Shown: positions 55,011 through 63,603, counted from the first letter of the stretch. The stretch: 64,000 nt of DNA from UTCHB3 sp964371075 (GCA_964371075.1 CAYJKN010000001.1:1116001-1180000), one strand, 5' to 3'. Made by a program: numbers and translations. The notes: generated by a model from the sequence alone, not told the origin.

Positions 55011-56906
55011 ATGAAATTTAAGCCCGTTGTTTTTCTTGCACTTCTCAGTTTTGTGCTGACTTTGTCTTGTACCACAAACAACCCGGTTTCCTCAAATTTT
55101 TCTTATGAACCATCAAAACCCTATGCAGGTGAAGAAATTACTGTCTCCTTCGATGCTGCAGGGAGTCATGTTGCAAAAGAATCAAAACTAATGCTTCTCG
55201 TTTTTGAACATACTTCAAAAGAGCCCGTTGCAAAAGAAATTGTAATGACCAAAGATGGTAACTCATATAAAGCCAAATTTAAAACCGAAATCTCAACCAA
55301 ATCATTAGTTGTTGTCTTTAAAGGTGATAAAAACCTGGAAAATAACGAAAAAAGAGGTTTTCGAATTCCACTCTATGAAAAAAATGGAGATGAAATTAAG
55401 GGTTCGGATGCTGCTTATGTCGAATTTATGCGTGATCATGGTTATATAGTTGATCTGGGATTAAAAAACAGTGAATTGTTTAAACTTATAAACAACGACT
55501 TTGTTTTAAACCCGGCGCTTAAGGTTCAATATTATCCTGTTTATATCAGCCTCTTAAGAAGGGTAAAAGCTGACATCGCAGACAGCCTTATAAAAATGGA
55601 TATGGCGGAATTTGCTTCCAAAAACGACCCCGATGAATACCACCTTGTGGCACTTGTAAGAGGGCATGAGATTCTTCGTGATGTTCCGTCAGCAGATAAA
55701 TACCGGGAAATTCTAACATCAAAATTCCCCAAAAATAATCTTGTAAAGCTTGACCGGTTCCAAAAAACAAGAAAAGAAACCGACCTGACCAAACAAAAAG
55801 AACTGATAAAAAAGTTTGCCGTTGACTTCCCTGACACCCGCGAATTGACCGTGCTTATTGACGGATATATGAATACTTTTTCGAAAGAGATCGAGTGGCC
55901 AAAGGTTGAAAAAGAAATTGTCTCATCCGGGCTTGAACCGAGTGTGGTTTTTTACAATCGTTCAGCTAAAAAATATCTGTCAGAAAAAGATTCAAAACCT
56001 GATCTCTCTCTCTTTATAAGCAAAGTTGCCCTCGATAAAGTTAATTCTGAACTTAAAGAGTTGAAAAAGAAACCTCTTTCAACTCCTGAATCAATTTATC
56101 TCGAGGAACAAAACGGTAATCTCGCAATGATTGCATATACAAGAGGACTTGCTTACAACAAACTTGGTAAAAAAAGTGAAGCTCTTGAGATGTTTAAAGT
56201 GGCAGTGGATGCTTCAAAAATGGAAGACGACTCTCTGATTCCTGAGTACCTTGATGCACTTGCAGGATCCGGCAAAAGGAAAGAGGCACTCGAAATTGCA
56301 AAAGACCTTAAAGGTCAAGCCAAGTCAAATCCTAAAATTGACAGTCTGATATCTGTATATTATGTGGCAGAAAACGGAAATGACACCGGACTCAAAGCGT
56401 TACTCGATGATCTGACAAAAAAGAGTGACCAGGTGCTTACCCAAAAACTTAAAGCTGCCATGATTGATATACCGGCAAGCGACTTTACCCTAAATGATCT
56501 CGACGGTCAACCGGTTACACTCTCCAAACTTAGAGGAAAAACTGTCATACTCGATTTCTGGGCTACCTGGTGTGGACCGTGTCTCGCTTCATTCCCCACC
56601 CTGAAAATCGCAGTTGAAAAATATGCCAAAGAAAAAGATGTGGTTTTTCTTTTTGTAAATGCATGGGAAAATGCAAAGGATAAAAAGAAAAATGCAGCCG
56701 ATTTCATTACAAAAAACAGTTATCCCTTCAGAGTTCTCCTCGACGACAAAGATAAAGTGATCACAGCTTTTGAGGTCTCCGGAATCCCAACTAAATTTAT
56801 TATCGACAAAAGAGGTAATATCAGATTTGAGTCGGTTGGTTTCAATGACAACACCGAAGAGATGTTGAAGGAAATTGATCTTATGATTGAAATGGCACGA
56901 AAATAG
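55011..56906 (+). CDS. TlpA-like thioredoxin-domain lipoprotein
   Basis: A 631-residue lipoprotein with signal VFLALLSFVLTLSC and Cys20 as the lipidation site. A long middle part of unknown fold follows, with helical repeat-like stretches (AYTRGLAYNKLGKKSEALEMF resembles a TPR). The C-terminal 150 residues are a thioredoxin fold with the redox pair Cys521/Cys524 in WATWCGPC. It should act in the periplasm as a thiol-disulfide reductase. The start has GGAG a few bases upstream. Its stop codon begins a 7-bp tandem repeat. Confidence 0.88.
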   Translation: MKFKPVVFLALLSFVLTLSCTTNNPVSSNFSYEPSKPYAGEEITVSFDAAGSHVAKESKLMLLVFEHTSKEPVAKEIVMTKDGNSYKAKFKTEISTKSLVVVFKGDKNLENNEKRGFRIPLYEKNGDEIKGSDAAYVEFMRDHGYIVDLGLKNSELFKLINNDFVLNPALKVQYYPVYISLLRRVKADIADSLIKMDMAEFASKNDPDEYHLVALVRGHEILRDVPSADKYREILTSKFPKNNLVKLDRFQKTRKETDLTKQKELIKKFAVDFPDTRELTVLIDGYMNTFSKEIEWPKVEKEIVSSGLEPSVVFYNRSAKKYLSEKDSKPDLSLFISKVALDKVNSELKELKKKPLSTPESIYLEEQNGNLAMIAYTRGLAYNKLGKKSEALEMFKVAVDASKMEDDSLIPEYLDALAGSGKRKEALEIAKDLKGQAKSNPKIDSLISVYYVAENGNDTGLKALLDDLTKKSDQVLTQKLKAAMIDIPASDFTLNDLDGQPVTLSKLRGKTVILDFWATWCGPCLASFPTLKIAVEKYAKEKDVVFLFVNAWENAKDKKKNAADFITKNSYPFRVLLDDKDKVITAFEVSGIPTKFIIDKRGNIRFESVGFNDNTEEMLKEIDLMIEMARK

Positions 56907-56934
56907 GTATTAAGTATTAGGTATTAGGTATTAT
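56904..56934. repeat. 7-bp tandem repeat TA(G/A)GTAT, left array
   Basis: Four 7-base units, TAGGTAT, TAAGTAT, TAGGTAT, TAGGTAT, starting exactly with the TAG stop codon of the TlpA-like gene. It is the inverted partner of 57040-57072. Confidence 0.85.
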
Positions 56935-56963
56935 TTTTATTGGTAAAATAGCCTGCTAAAGTA

Positions 56964-56993
56964 AAAAGCCCGTGAAAAATTTCACGGGCTTTT
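56964..56993. terminator. bidirectional intrinsic terminator
   Basis: A 14-bp perfect inverted repeat, arms 56964-56977 and 56980-56993, with core GCCCGTGAAA and T runs on both strands. It lies between the convergent TlpA-like and NlpC/P60 genes. Confidence 0.92.
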
Positions 56994-57039
56994 GTTTTAT
57001 ATTCCAATAAATTAGTAACCTCTACTCAGGTCAATGCAA

Positions 57040-57072
57040 CTAATACCTAATACTTAATACCTAATACCTAAA
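57040..57072. repeat. 7-bp tandem repeat TA(G/A)GTAT (minus), right array
   Basis: Read on the minus strand, four units of TAGGTAT/TAAGTAT begin two bases after the TAG stop codon of the NlpC/P60 gene. A 24-base stretch is identical in inverted orientation to the left array at 56904. Confidence 0.85.
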
Positions 57073-57798
57073 CTATTCTTCTTCAAACAGCTTTTTGAAT
57101 CTTCTTCCGCCCATATATTTATCAGTGTAATATTTTGTGTCGAATGATGACACTATCACACCTTGTTTTGTACTGGCATGAGCAAAAAGGCGATTGCCGA
57201 GATAGATACCAACATGACCCGGTCGTGCTGAAGGTCTTGTATCAAAGAAGACCAAATCACCAAAACGGAGATCGTTAAAAGTTGGCACCACTTCTCCCTG
57301 ATTAAACTGATCGCGAGCCGTACGGTACATCGAAAGACCAAATGCTTCGGTAAAAACAAGTTTTGTAAAACCTGAACAATCAAGTCCCGATCGGGTGTTT
57401 CCACCCCAAACATACGGAGTACCCAGATATTTGATGATGTTCATGATCAGAATGTCACGATTAACTTTTTGTTTTTCATCGAGATTCTGAACATTATCCA
57501 TGATAATATCTTCCATCGAGATTGTTTCATTCTCAGGAAGGTAATAATATTCAGTTGTCTCGTCACCTGCAGTTTGATCGGGGATTCTAAGAGTTTCTTC
57601 TTCAGTTTTTGTTACTACAGGAGGAGTTGGGACGGTATCTGCAGGAAAACGAGCCTCATCCACTATCTGTGAACCAGGCTTGTTCTCCTCCACATCTTTT
57701 CCTCTTCCCGGAGCTGACATTAAACTCGAACAGCCGGAGAGGAGAAGTACCCCGCCGGCTGCAGTAAGAAATATCAGCAGTTTCTTATTAAGAACCAA
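57073..57798 (-). CDS. NlpC/P60 peptidoglycan hydrolase lipoprotein
   Basis: A 241-residue lipoprotein with signal FLTAAGGVLLLSGC (Cys23 lipidated) and a Pro/Glu/Thr-rich linker. The C-terminal NlpC/P60 domain has catalytic Cys141 in SGLDCSGFTKLVF, His195 in RPGHVGIYLGN, and a following LFAHAS motif. Enzymes of this family cut peptide stems of peptidoglycan. Its start overlaps the end of the sigma-factor gene by 11 bases, so it is probably co-transcribed with it. Confidence 0.92.
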   Translation of the reverse strand: MVLNKKLLIFLTAAGGVLLLSGCSSLMSAPGRGKDVEENKPGSQIVDEARFPADTVPTPPVVTKTEEETLRIPDQTAGDETTEYYYLPENETISMEDIIMDNVQNLDEKQKVNRDILIMNIIKYLGTPYVWGGNTRSGLDCSGFTKLVFTEAFGLSMYRTARDQFNQGEVVPTFNDLRFGDLVFFDTRPSARPGHVGIYLGNRLFAHASTKQGVIVSSFDTKYYTDKYMGGRRFKKLFEEE

Positions 57799-58654
57799 GA
57801 TATGCCTTCAAATTTTTTGTTTTTGGATTTCTTTGGAGTCGGCGAATTGCTTTCTCTTTTATCTGTCTTACTCTCTCACGGGTAAGTGAAAATTTTTCAC
57901 CAATCTCTTCAAGAGTGAGTGAGTGTTCCTTGTTTAGCCCAAAATAGAGTCTGATAACTTCGGCTTCTCTTTCGGTTAGTGCCGAGAGTGCTCTACTGAT
58001 CTCTTTCTTCAAAGATTCCGACATCAATGTGTAGTCGGGTTGTGGCTGTTGATCGTTCTGAAGCACATCAAGAAGTCTGTTGTCTTCACCCTGAGCAAAT
58101 GGAGCATCCACAGAGACATGTCTTCCGGATATCTTAAGTGTATCAGCAACTTCGTTAACATCCATTTCCACTTCAGCAGCAATTTCCGAAGCTCTTGGCT
58201 CCCTCTCATATTCCTGCTCAAGCTGGCTGTATGCTTTTGTAATCTTGTTAAGTGCTCCCACTCTGTTCAGTGGAAGTCTCACTATTCTCGATTGTTCTGC
58301 CAATGCCTGAAGTATGGATTGACGAATCCACCACACCGCGTAGGAGATAAACTTAAATCCTCTCGTTTCATCAAATCTTCTTGCAGCTTTGATCAAACCA
58401 AGATTACCCTCATTTATCAAATCACCAAGTGACAAACCCTGATTCTGATATTGTTTGGCAACCGACACGACAAATCTTAAGTTGGCTTTAGTAAGTGTTT
58501 CAAGGGCGTGCTGATCTCCCGCCTTTATCCGGATGGCAAGCTCTATTTCCTGTTCAGGAGTAAGCAAATCAACTTTACCAATCTCTTGAAGATATTTGTC
58601 GAGCGACTGACTCTCACGGTTGGTATATTGCTTCGTAATTCTCACCGATACCAC
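57788..58654 (-). CDS. rpoD: primary (RpoD/SigA-like) sigma factor, short Bacteroidota form
   Basis: A 288-residue sigma-70 factor. It begins with region 1.2 (SLDKYLQEIGKVDLLTPEQE); there is no region 1.1. Region 2 has DLINEGNLGLIKAARRFD and GFKFISYAVWWIRQSI, and region 4 has LTLEEIGEKFSLTRERVRQIKEKAIRRLQ. This compact build is typical of the Bacteroidota housekeeping sigma factor, which reads TTTG/TAnnTTTG promoters such as those found at 32922-32953 and 62439-62470. A second RpoD-type factor elsewhere cannot be excluded. Confidence 0.88.
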   Translation of the reverse strand: MVSVRITKQYTNRESQSLDKYLQEIGKVDLLTPEQEIELAIRIKAGDQHALETLTKANLRFVVSVAKQYQNQGLSLGDLINEGNLGLIKAARRFDETRGFKFISYAVWWIRQSILQALAEQSRIVRLPLNRVGALNKITKAYSQLEQEYEREPRASEIAAEVEMDVNEVADTLKISGRHVSVDAPFAQGEDNRLLDVLQNDQQPQPDYTLMSESLKKEISRALSALTEREAEVIRLYFGLNKEHSLTLEEIGEKFSLTRERVRQIKEKAIRRLQRNPKTKNLKAYLGS

Positions 58655-58673
58655 CTCTCTCTTTTTAAATTAA

Positions 58674-58955
58674 TCAATTCTTTAAGTTCTTATCTGTATA
58701 TAACGAATCCACTATGGCTACTATTGATGCATCAACAGGTGCCATATCGACCGGTAGTGGTATCACAGCCTCACTGGCAGTAATATATACCACGATCTCC
58801 CCGGAACCTGCACCCACTGTGTCAACAGCTATGATAGGACTCCCGGTGTTCTGATGGTTTGAATTAATGGGCTGTATTATTCTGAAAGATGAACCTTCGA
58901 GTGATTCATATTTTTGTGTTGCCCATAAATTACCGATAACTTTTGCCAGAAACAT
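58674..58955 (-). CDS. EutN/CcmL-type microcompartment vertex protein
   Basis: A 93-residue BMC-P shell protein that forms the pentamers closing the vertices of bacterial microcompartments. It shows the family pattern KVIGNLWATQKYESLEGSSFRIIQP, then AVDTVGAGSGEIVVYITASEA and VDASIVAIVD. It is followed by the primary sigma gene (19 bases) and preceded by a second, different BMC-P gene. No BMC hexamer or enzyme gene is in the window, so the cargo is unknown. Confidence 0.92.
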   Translation of the reverse strand: MFLAKVIGNLWATQKYESLEGSSFRIIQPINSNHQNTGSPIIAVDTVGAGSGEIVVYITASEAVIPLPVDMAPVDASIVAIVDSLYTDKNLKN

Positions 58956-58966
58956 GCCGACTCTGG

Positions 58967-59236
58967 TTATTCGGTTTTATCAAGTTTATCAATTATCGCC
59001 ATCACCACCGCATCTATCGGTTTGTTTTTGGTGAAATTTGTTTGACGGGCGCTACTTCCGGTAGCAACAAGCACTACTTCCCCTTCACCGGCGCCAACAC
59101 TGTCAACAGCGATCACAAAATTCGATTTTGCTTTTAACTCAAGATCGAGTTCACGGACTATCAGAAACTTGGCTCCAACAAGATTTTCATCTTTTTTGGT
59201 TGACCACACTGTTCCAATTACTTTTCCAATTATCAA
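58967..59236 (-). CDS. EutN/CcmL-type microcompartment vertex protein
   Basis: An 89-residue BMC-P paralogue with GKVIGTVWSTKKDENLVGAKFLIVRE, AVDSVGAGEGEVVLVATGSSARQT and IDAVVMAIIDKL. The SSARQT segment is the classic EutN/CcmL turn, absent from its downstream neighbour. The two genes are 11 bases apart and diverged, so they may form distinct or mixed pentamers. The phosphopentomutase gene lies 107 bases upstream. Confidence 0.93.
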   Translation of the reverse strand: MIIGKVIGTVWSTKKDENLVGAKFLIVRELDLELKAKSNFVIAVDSVGAGEGEVVLVATGSSARQTNFTKNKPIDAVVMAIIDKLDKTE

Positions 59237-59343
59237 TTCAACCTCGACTTCACAAATGCATCATCTGCATAATTTTAACAAAGTTTGTTCGATTTTAATT
59301 CCACTCGAAACAAAGTCACCATTTATCTTAGACGCAAGATTGG

Positions 59344-60543
59344 CTACTTTGGTTCGTTATTTTTATAGAAACTTTTGCCTGCAATGGGAGCATCAATCCC
59401 AAAATAATCGAGGACTGTTTTCCCTGCGTCAGCAAATGTGCTCCTGACTCCAATGCTCCCCGAATTAACTCCTTTACCCGTTAACAAAACAGGTACATAT
59501 TCCCTTGTGTGATCAGTTGAGGTTACAGTTGGATCATTCCCATGATCGGCAGTAAGGAGCAGACAATCTGACTCATCCATTGCCGCAAGCAATTGGGGAA
59601 GGAATACATCAAAATCTTCCAATGCTTTTCCAAATCCTTCGGGATCCAGACGATGGCCAAAATAAACATCAAAATCAACGAGATTGGTCATAATAAAACT
59701 GTTTTTATTCTCTTTTATCGCCTTCAGTGTTTCAACACATCCTTCAGAATTTGATTTTGTGTGTATCACCTCTGACAACCCCTTTTCATTAAAAAGATCG
59801 CCAATCTTTCCGATACCGGTGGTTTTTATCCCGTTCTTGATAAGGTGATCAAGAACTGTTTCTCCGGGAGGATCAAGTGAATAATCTCTTCTGTTGGTTG
59901 TTCGTTTAAAAGTTTCTGACGATTCACCAATAAAAGGTCTCGCAATCACTCTTCCTACAAAATAATTTTCGAGGATTTTGTCCCTGGTTATCTCACAAAT
60001 CTCATAAAGGCGATTAAGCCCAAAGTGTTCCTCATGAGCTGCAATCTGAAAGACTGAATCAGCGGATGTATAAACTATTGGGTAACCTGTTCTGATGTGC
60101 TCCTCACCCAGCTCTTTTATTATCTCGGTGCCGGAGGCAGCTTTATTTCCCAGATATCCGGAGCATCCTGTCAGCTGCATAAATTGTTCCATCATCTCCG
60201 GTGGGAAACCATTATAAAAATAATCAAAGTCTTTTTCGCAAATGATCCCGGCAAGTTCCCAGTGCCCTGATGTTGAGTCTTTCCCCTTTGATACTTCAGA
60301 CATTTTCCCAAAAGCAGCTTTGGGAGCACCAACCGGTGATGCTCCCGGAATTGGCACTATGTTGCCAAGACCGAGTTTACGGAGATTGGGGATTTTTAAT
60401 CCACCCAGTTTCTGAGCAGTATTTACGAGTGTATTACTACCGTTGTCATTATAATTTGAAGCATCAGGTAATTCACCGATACCACACCCATCGAGTACTA
60501 TAAAAATGAAATTATTAATCTTGCATCTCCTAAGTTGAAGCAA
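59344..60543 (-). CDS. deoB: phosphopentomutase
   Basis: An alkaline-phosphatase-superfamily mutase that interconverts ribose or deoxyribose 1- and 5-phosphates in nucleoside salvage. The metal site begins IFIVLDGCGIGELPDA, with KDSTSGHWELAG and LLLTADHGNDPT further on. The coordinates use a TTG start at 60543, inside the previous gene. A Shine-Dalgarno AGGAG (60531-60527) lies downstream of that TTG and seven bases before an in-frame ATT (60519), so the true start may be the rare AUU codon, giving 391 residues. Confidence 0.93.
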   Translation of the reverse strand: MLQLRRCKINNFIFIVLDGCGIGELPDASNYNDNGSNTLVNTAQKLGGLKIPNLRKLGLGNIVPIPGASPVGAPKAAFGKMSEVSKGKDSTSGHWELAGIICEKDFDYFYNGFPPEMMEQFMQLTGCSGYLGNKAASGTEIIKELGEEHIRTGYPIVYTSADSVFQIAAHEEHFGLNRLYEICEITRDKILENYFVGRVIARPFIGESSETFKRTTNRRDYSLDPPGETVLDHLIKNGIKTTGIGKIGDLFNEKGLSEVIHTKSNSEGCVETLKAIKENKNSFIMTNLVDFDVYFGHRLDPEGFGKALEDFDVFLPQLLAAMDESDCLLLTADHGNDPTVTSTDHTREYVPVLLTGKGVNSGSIGVRSTFADAGKTVLDYFGIDAPIAGKSFYKNNEPK

Positions 60544-62413
60544 CCACTTTACTGCCGGTTCCCTCTTGAGCTTTTAGAAGCGCAAGGGATGCAGACTGGA
60601 ACAATTCTTTGTAATCGCTTTTGCCTTCAGCAGGAGAGATCCCAACCGAAATCGTAAAACCATTCCCGTTACCCATGGCATTGGTAGATTGTTTTGCAAC
60701 TTTGTTTTTTAATCTCTCAGCCCACATGTAGGTGTCTCTTGCATCCGATCCAAAGAAAAATATTCCATAAAGATCTTTATCAAGTTTTCCCACCGTCATA
60801 GACGGATTGGTTTCGAGTCGGATAAAATCAGCCAACAGTTTGTATGGCTTAATGGTCATTTCATTGCCAAACAATTCCATCTGCTCCGGAAATTTATCAA
60901 CCGCAGTGAGGATCATCGAACCGTGTAAATTGTTGGCTTTCAGTTTAAACAATTCGGCTTCCACTCTCTCTTCATAAAATTTCCGATTGAGAGTTTTTGT
61001 TTCGGGATCGTTACTTACCTGCTCTTTAATTATCAACTGTAATGAATAATTATAAAAGACATAAGACACAAGCGAATTAAGACGGGCAACAAATCTAATC
61101 TCTGCCGTCGAAAAAGCGTTGTTCTCCGGAGATTCAAAACAGAGCATCCCCAGAAGTTGACTGTTGATATAAAGTGGCACCGTAAAAAAGGATCCTTTTT
61201 CAGGTCTTTGCTCGGCTGACAGATATCTTGGAAGGTCTTCTTCTGCAAGATTTTTATAATAAAGAGGTCCCGGATTAGAAAGTTGAGTACCTGCGAGAGT
61301 GTTTGATATCTCGACTTCAGTACCCTCGGGAATGTAATAATCATCATCGGTCTTGAAGACCCGTAATACTTTTAGTGACTTTGAATAACTGTCGTACTCC
61401 AGAAAACTGACAACCTTTGCGGGAATCAATTCACGCAATCGCTGCTCAAAAACCCCAAGGATATCGTCAACCGAACTCGATAGCAGAAGCTGGTCAACAA
61501 TGTTGTTCATCACTTTTAATCGTTTTTCAGCCAGTCCTTCAAGAAAACCGGTCTGAACAATCGAAAGAACATGAGTAATCAACCTTACATATTTCCCCAA
61601 TGTAAAAAGTGTCTCAGAGCCAAACTCTTCTTCATCCTTCGAATCCACAGCTAAAACTGCGATAACCTTTTTATCATAAAAGACAGGTACTGCTGCAAAA
61701 CTTTTAATACCATGGACATCATTGTAATATTTTATAAGACTTGCTTCTTCTTCACCCTTGATTGAAGTGATGCAAACAGGTCTCTCAGAATTGACCACCT
61801 GACTCAGTAAATCTGAACCGATGGGAATAGCCATGGCTTTAAAATCATGGACACCCGCAAGATATGCCGCAGGTGTTAGTTTTTGGGCCGCCGGATTTAC
61901 CCAATAAAAAACCGCACTATGCGCAAACAAGTGTTCTTTGATGAGACGGATTGTTTTATCAAGGAAAAAACTGATTGTGGCTTTGTTGTTTTCAATCTTT
62001 GGGGCGGATTCATTTGTAATTTCAAGATATCTGTCACTTATACCGGTGTTATCATCCGTGCTAAGTGTTATAACATTTGTCCTTTTGGATGAATCTTTAA
62101 CTTCGGACACATTTTGTGCAAACTTTACAACAGGTTGCTCTTCAGCAGGCGGGTGATAAACTCCCTTTACGACCACAGCTCCGCTATCGAACAGGTCGTG
62201 TTCGTCTTCCCGAACGGGCGGTTTGGTGAGTATCTCATCAAATCCTTTCTGATCTTTTTCCCTCTTGATGATCATTATCACTAACAGGATATTAATCAAG
62301 AGGATGGCACCAATTACTATTCTTGTAACTGTGTCACCGATCAGGAAAAGTAATGCAAAGATTACCGGAGCCAGACCTATGAGGATATATTTGGTTTGAG
62401 GTTTGTTCTTCAT
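60530..62413 (-). CDS. GAF-domain membrane protein with degenerate GGDEF domain
   Basis: A 627-residue protein. Two transmembrane helices lie at residues 8-48. Two GAF domains follow (about 130-275 and 295-455). The C-terminal domain has the diguanylate-cyclase fold outline (NDPETKTLNRKFYEERVEAEL at its start, ISVGISPAEGKSDYKELFQSASLALLKAQ at its end), but the GG(D/E)EF loop reads DKDLYGIFF. It is therefore unlikely to make c-di-GMP and may be a sensor or nucleotide-binding scaffold. The promoter upstream matches the Bacteroidota consensus. Confidence 0.85.
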   Translation of the reverse strand: MKNKPQTKYILIGLAPVIFALLFLIGDTVTRIVIGAILLINILLVIMIIKREKDQKGFDEILTKPPVREDEHDLFDSGAVVVKGVYHPPAEEQPVVKFAQNVSEVKDSSKRTNVITLSTDDNTGISDRYLEITNESAPKIENNKATISFFLDKTIRLIKEHLFAHSAVFYWVNPAAQKLTPAAYLAGVHDFKAMAIPIGSDLLSQVVNSERPVCITSIKGEEEASLIKYYNDVHGIKSFAAVPVFYDKKVIAVLAVDSKDEEEFGSETLFTLGKYVRLITHVLSIVQTGFLEGLAEKRLKVMNNIVDQLLLSSSVDDILGVFEQRLRELIPAKVVSFLEYDSYSKSLKVLRVFKTDDDYYIPEGTEVEISNTLAGTQLSNPGPLYYKNLAEEDLPRYLSAEQRPEKGSFFTVPLYINSQLLGMLCFESPENNAFSTAEIRFVARLNSLVSYVFYNYSLQLIIKEQVSNDPETKTLNRKFYEERVEAELFKLKANNLHGSMILTAVDKFPEQMELFGNEMTIKPYKLLADFIRLETNPSMTVGKLDKDLYGIFFFGSDARDTYMWAERLKNKVAKQSTNAMGNGNGFTISVGISPAEGKSDYKELFQSASLALLKAQEGTGSKVVAST

Positions 62414-62438
62414 ATGAAGTTAATAACTCTTTAAATCC

Positions 62439-62470
62439 CAAAAATAGTCTTGAATTATCAAATAATCAAA
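62439..62470 (-). promoter_or_regulatory. Bacteroidota-type promoter for the GAF/GGDEF-like gene
   Basis: Read on the minus strand: TTTG (62470-62467), 20 bases, TATTTTTG (62446-62439), an exact match to TTTG-N19-21-TAnnTTTG. It lies 26 bases before the ATG at 62413 and overlaps the end of engB. Confidence 0.7.
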
Positions 62471-63068
62471 TTAAAGATAATTTTTCTTTATCCAAGCGAC
62501 TTTTTATTGCTGAAATAACATTTTTTTTGAATTTTCCCGACTTTACAGTGTATGGGAAAATGTTGACGCCTGTTTTCATCTCAGGGTATTTCTCTTCAAT
62601 CTGTTTCATCGCTTTGCTCATCTCACTTTGATTCAGCTTATCGGTCTTTGTCATCAAGATGATATAAGCTGCCCCAAGTTCAACACAAAAATTGTGAAAC
62701 TCAAAATCGTGTTCACTATTAGTTACGCGACTGTCAACCAGATGCACTATCAGTTTGATGTGTTCCGAAGACGCAAAATATTTTCTGATAAATTTTCCCC
62801 ATCGTTCTCTCTCGGTTTTGCTCACTCTCGCGTAGCCATAACCCGGGAGATCAACAAAGAAAAATGAATTATCTATCTTGATATAGTTTAGCGCTTGGGT
62901 CTTTCCGGGAGTTGAACTCACGCGGGCAATCCCTTGCTTACCGGTTATATGATTGATAAAAGAAGACTTGCCGGAATTCGACCTGCCTGCGATCACAACT
63001 TCGGGAAGCCTCTCTTTTAGGGAGGAAAGTTCGTTATAAGATCCGGTGAATTGTACTGTTTCAAACAT
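62466..63068 (-). CDS. engB: ribosome biogenesis GTPase EngB (YsxC)
   Basis: A 200-residue essential GTPase for 50S assembly. G1 is AGRSNSGKSSF (Lys34), G3 is DLPGYGYARVS and G4 is TKTDKLN. The start at 63068 fits the family length, but it comes directly after the U-tract of the rplQ terminator and has no Shine-Dalgarno sequence before it. Confidence 0.95.
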   Translation of the reverse strand: MFETVQFTGSYNELSSLKERLPEVVIAGRSNSGKSSFINHITGKQGIARVSSTPGKTQALNYIKIDNSFFFVDLPGYGYARVSKTERERWGKFIRKYFASSEHIKLIVHLVDSRVTNSEHDFEFHNFCVELGAAYIILMTKTDKLNQSEMSKAMKQIEEKYPEMKTGVNIFPYTVKSGKFKKNVISAIKSRLDKEKLSLI

Positions 63069-63103
63069 ATAAAAAAAGAGTAATCCGAACCCGGATTACT
63101 CTT
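63069..63103 (-). terminator. intrinsic terminator after rplQ
   Basis: A 12-bp perfect stem, arms 63076-63087 (AAGAGTAATCCG) and 63092-63103, with loop AACC. On the minus strand it runs into seven T, and the engB ATG follows within a few bases. Confidence 0.9.
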
Positions 63104-63124
63104 ATGTAATACTGTATAATTAGT

Positions 63125-63583
63125 CTAAGACTCCGAAGAGGCTTTTTCTGCGTCTTTTTCTTTTTTGTTTTGGGCCGCAGCTTCACGCGCTTCATGTCTC
63201 TGCTGAGCAGCCATATTTGCAGCTTCGTTGTAATCAACCAATTCGATGATAGCCATCTGAGCGGCATCACCCAATCTAACTGCTGTTCTTACGATTCTTG
63301 TATAGCCACCTTTTCGGTCACCTACAGTCGAAACTACATTTCTGAAGAGTTCTTTGGCAGCTTCCTTGTTACGAAGAGCACTCATCACGATTCTTTGATC
63401 GTGGAGTGTACCCTTGCGGGCTCTTGTAATAAGGGGTTCAGCGAATGTTCTTAACTCTTTCGCTTTTGCCAGTGTGGTCTCAATTCTCTTGTGTAAGAAG
63501 AGAGCAGAAGCCAGGTTCTTCAACAACGCACTTCTGTGGCTGTGGGTTCTACTAAGTTTTCTACCTTTTACTTGATGTCTCAT
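63125..63583 (-). CDS. rplQ: 50S ribosomal protein L17
   Basis: A 152-residue L17. The first 118 residues hold the conserved core, opening MRHQVKGRKLSRTHSHRSALLKNL and containing AEPLITRARKG and GGYTRI. A Lys/Glu/Ala-rich tail of about 30 residues (from HEAREAAAQNKKEKD) is longer than in E. coli (127 aa). It follows rpoA by 20 bases, the standard end of the alpha operon, and is followed by a terminator. Confidence 0.97.
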   Translation of the reverse strand: MRHQVKGRKLSRTHSHRSALLKNLASALFLHKRIETTLAKAKELRTFAEPLITRARKGTLHDQRIVMSALRNKEAAKELFRNVVSTVGDRKGGYTRIVRTAVRLGDAAQMAIIELVDYNEAANMAAQQRHEAREAAAQNKKEKDAEKASSES

Positions 63584-63603
63584 TTCTTAAACCTTCATCC
63601 GGA

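Noticed and set aside
63063..63070. TATGTTTG on the minus strand, matching the Bacteroidota -7 element
   Set aside because: It overlaps the engB start codon, lies in the wrong place for that gene, and has no TTTG at the right spacing.
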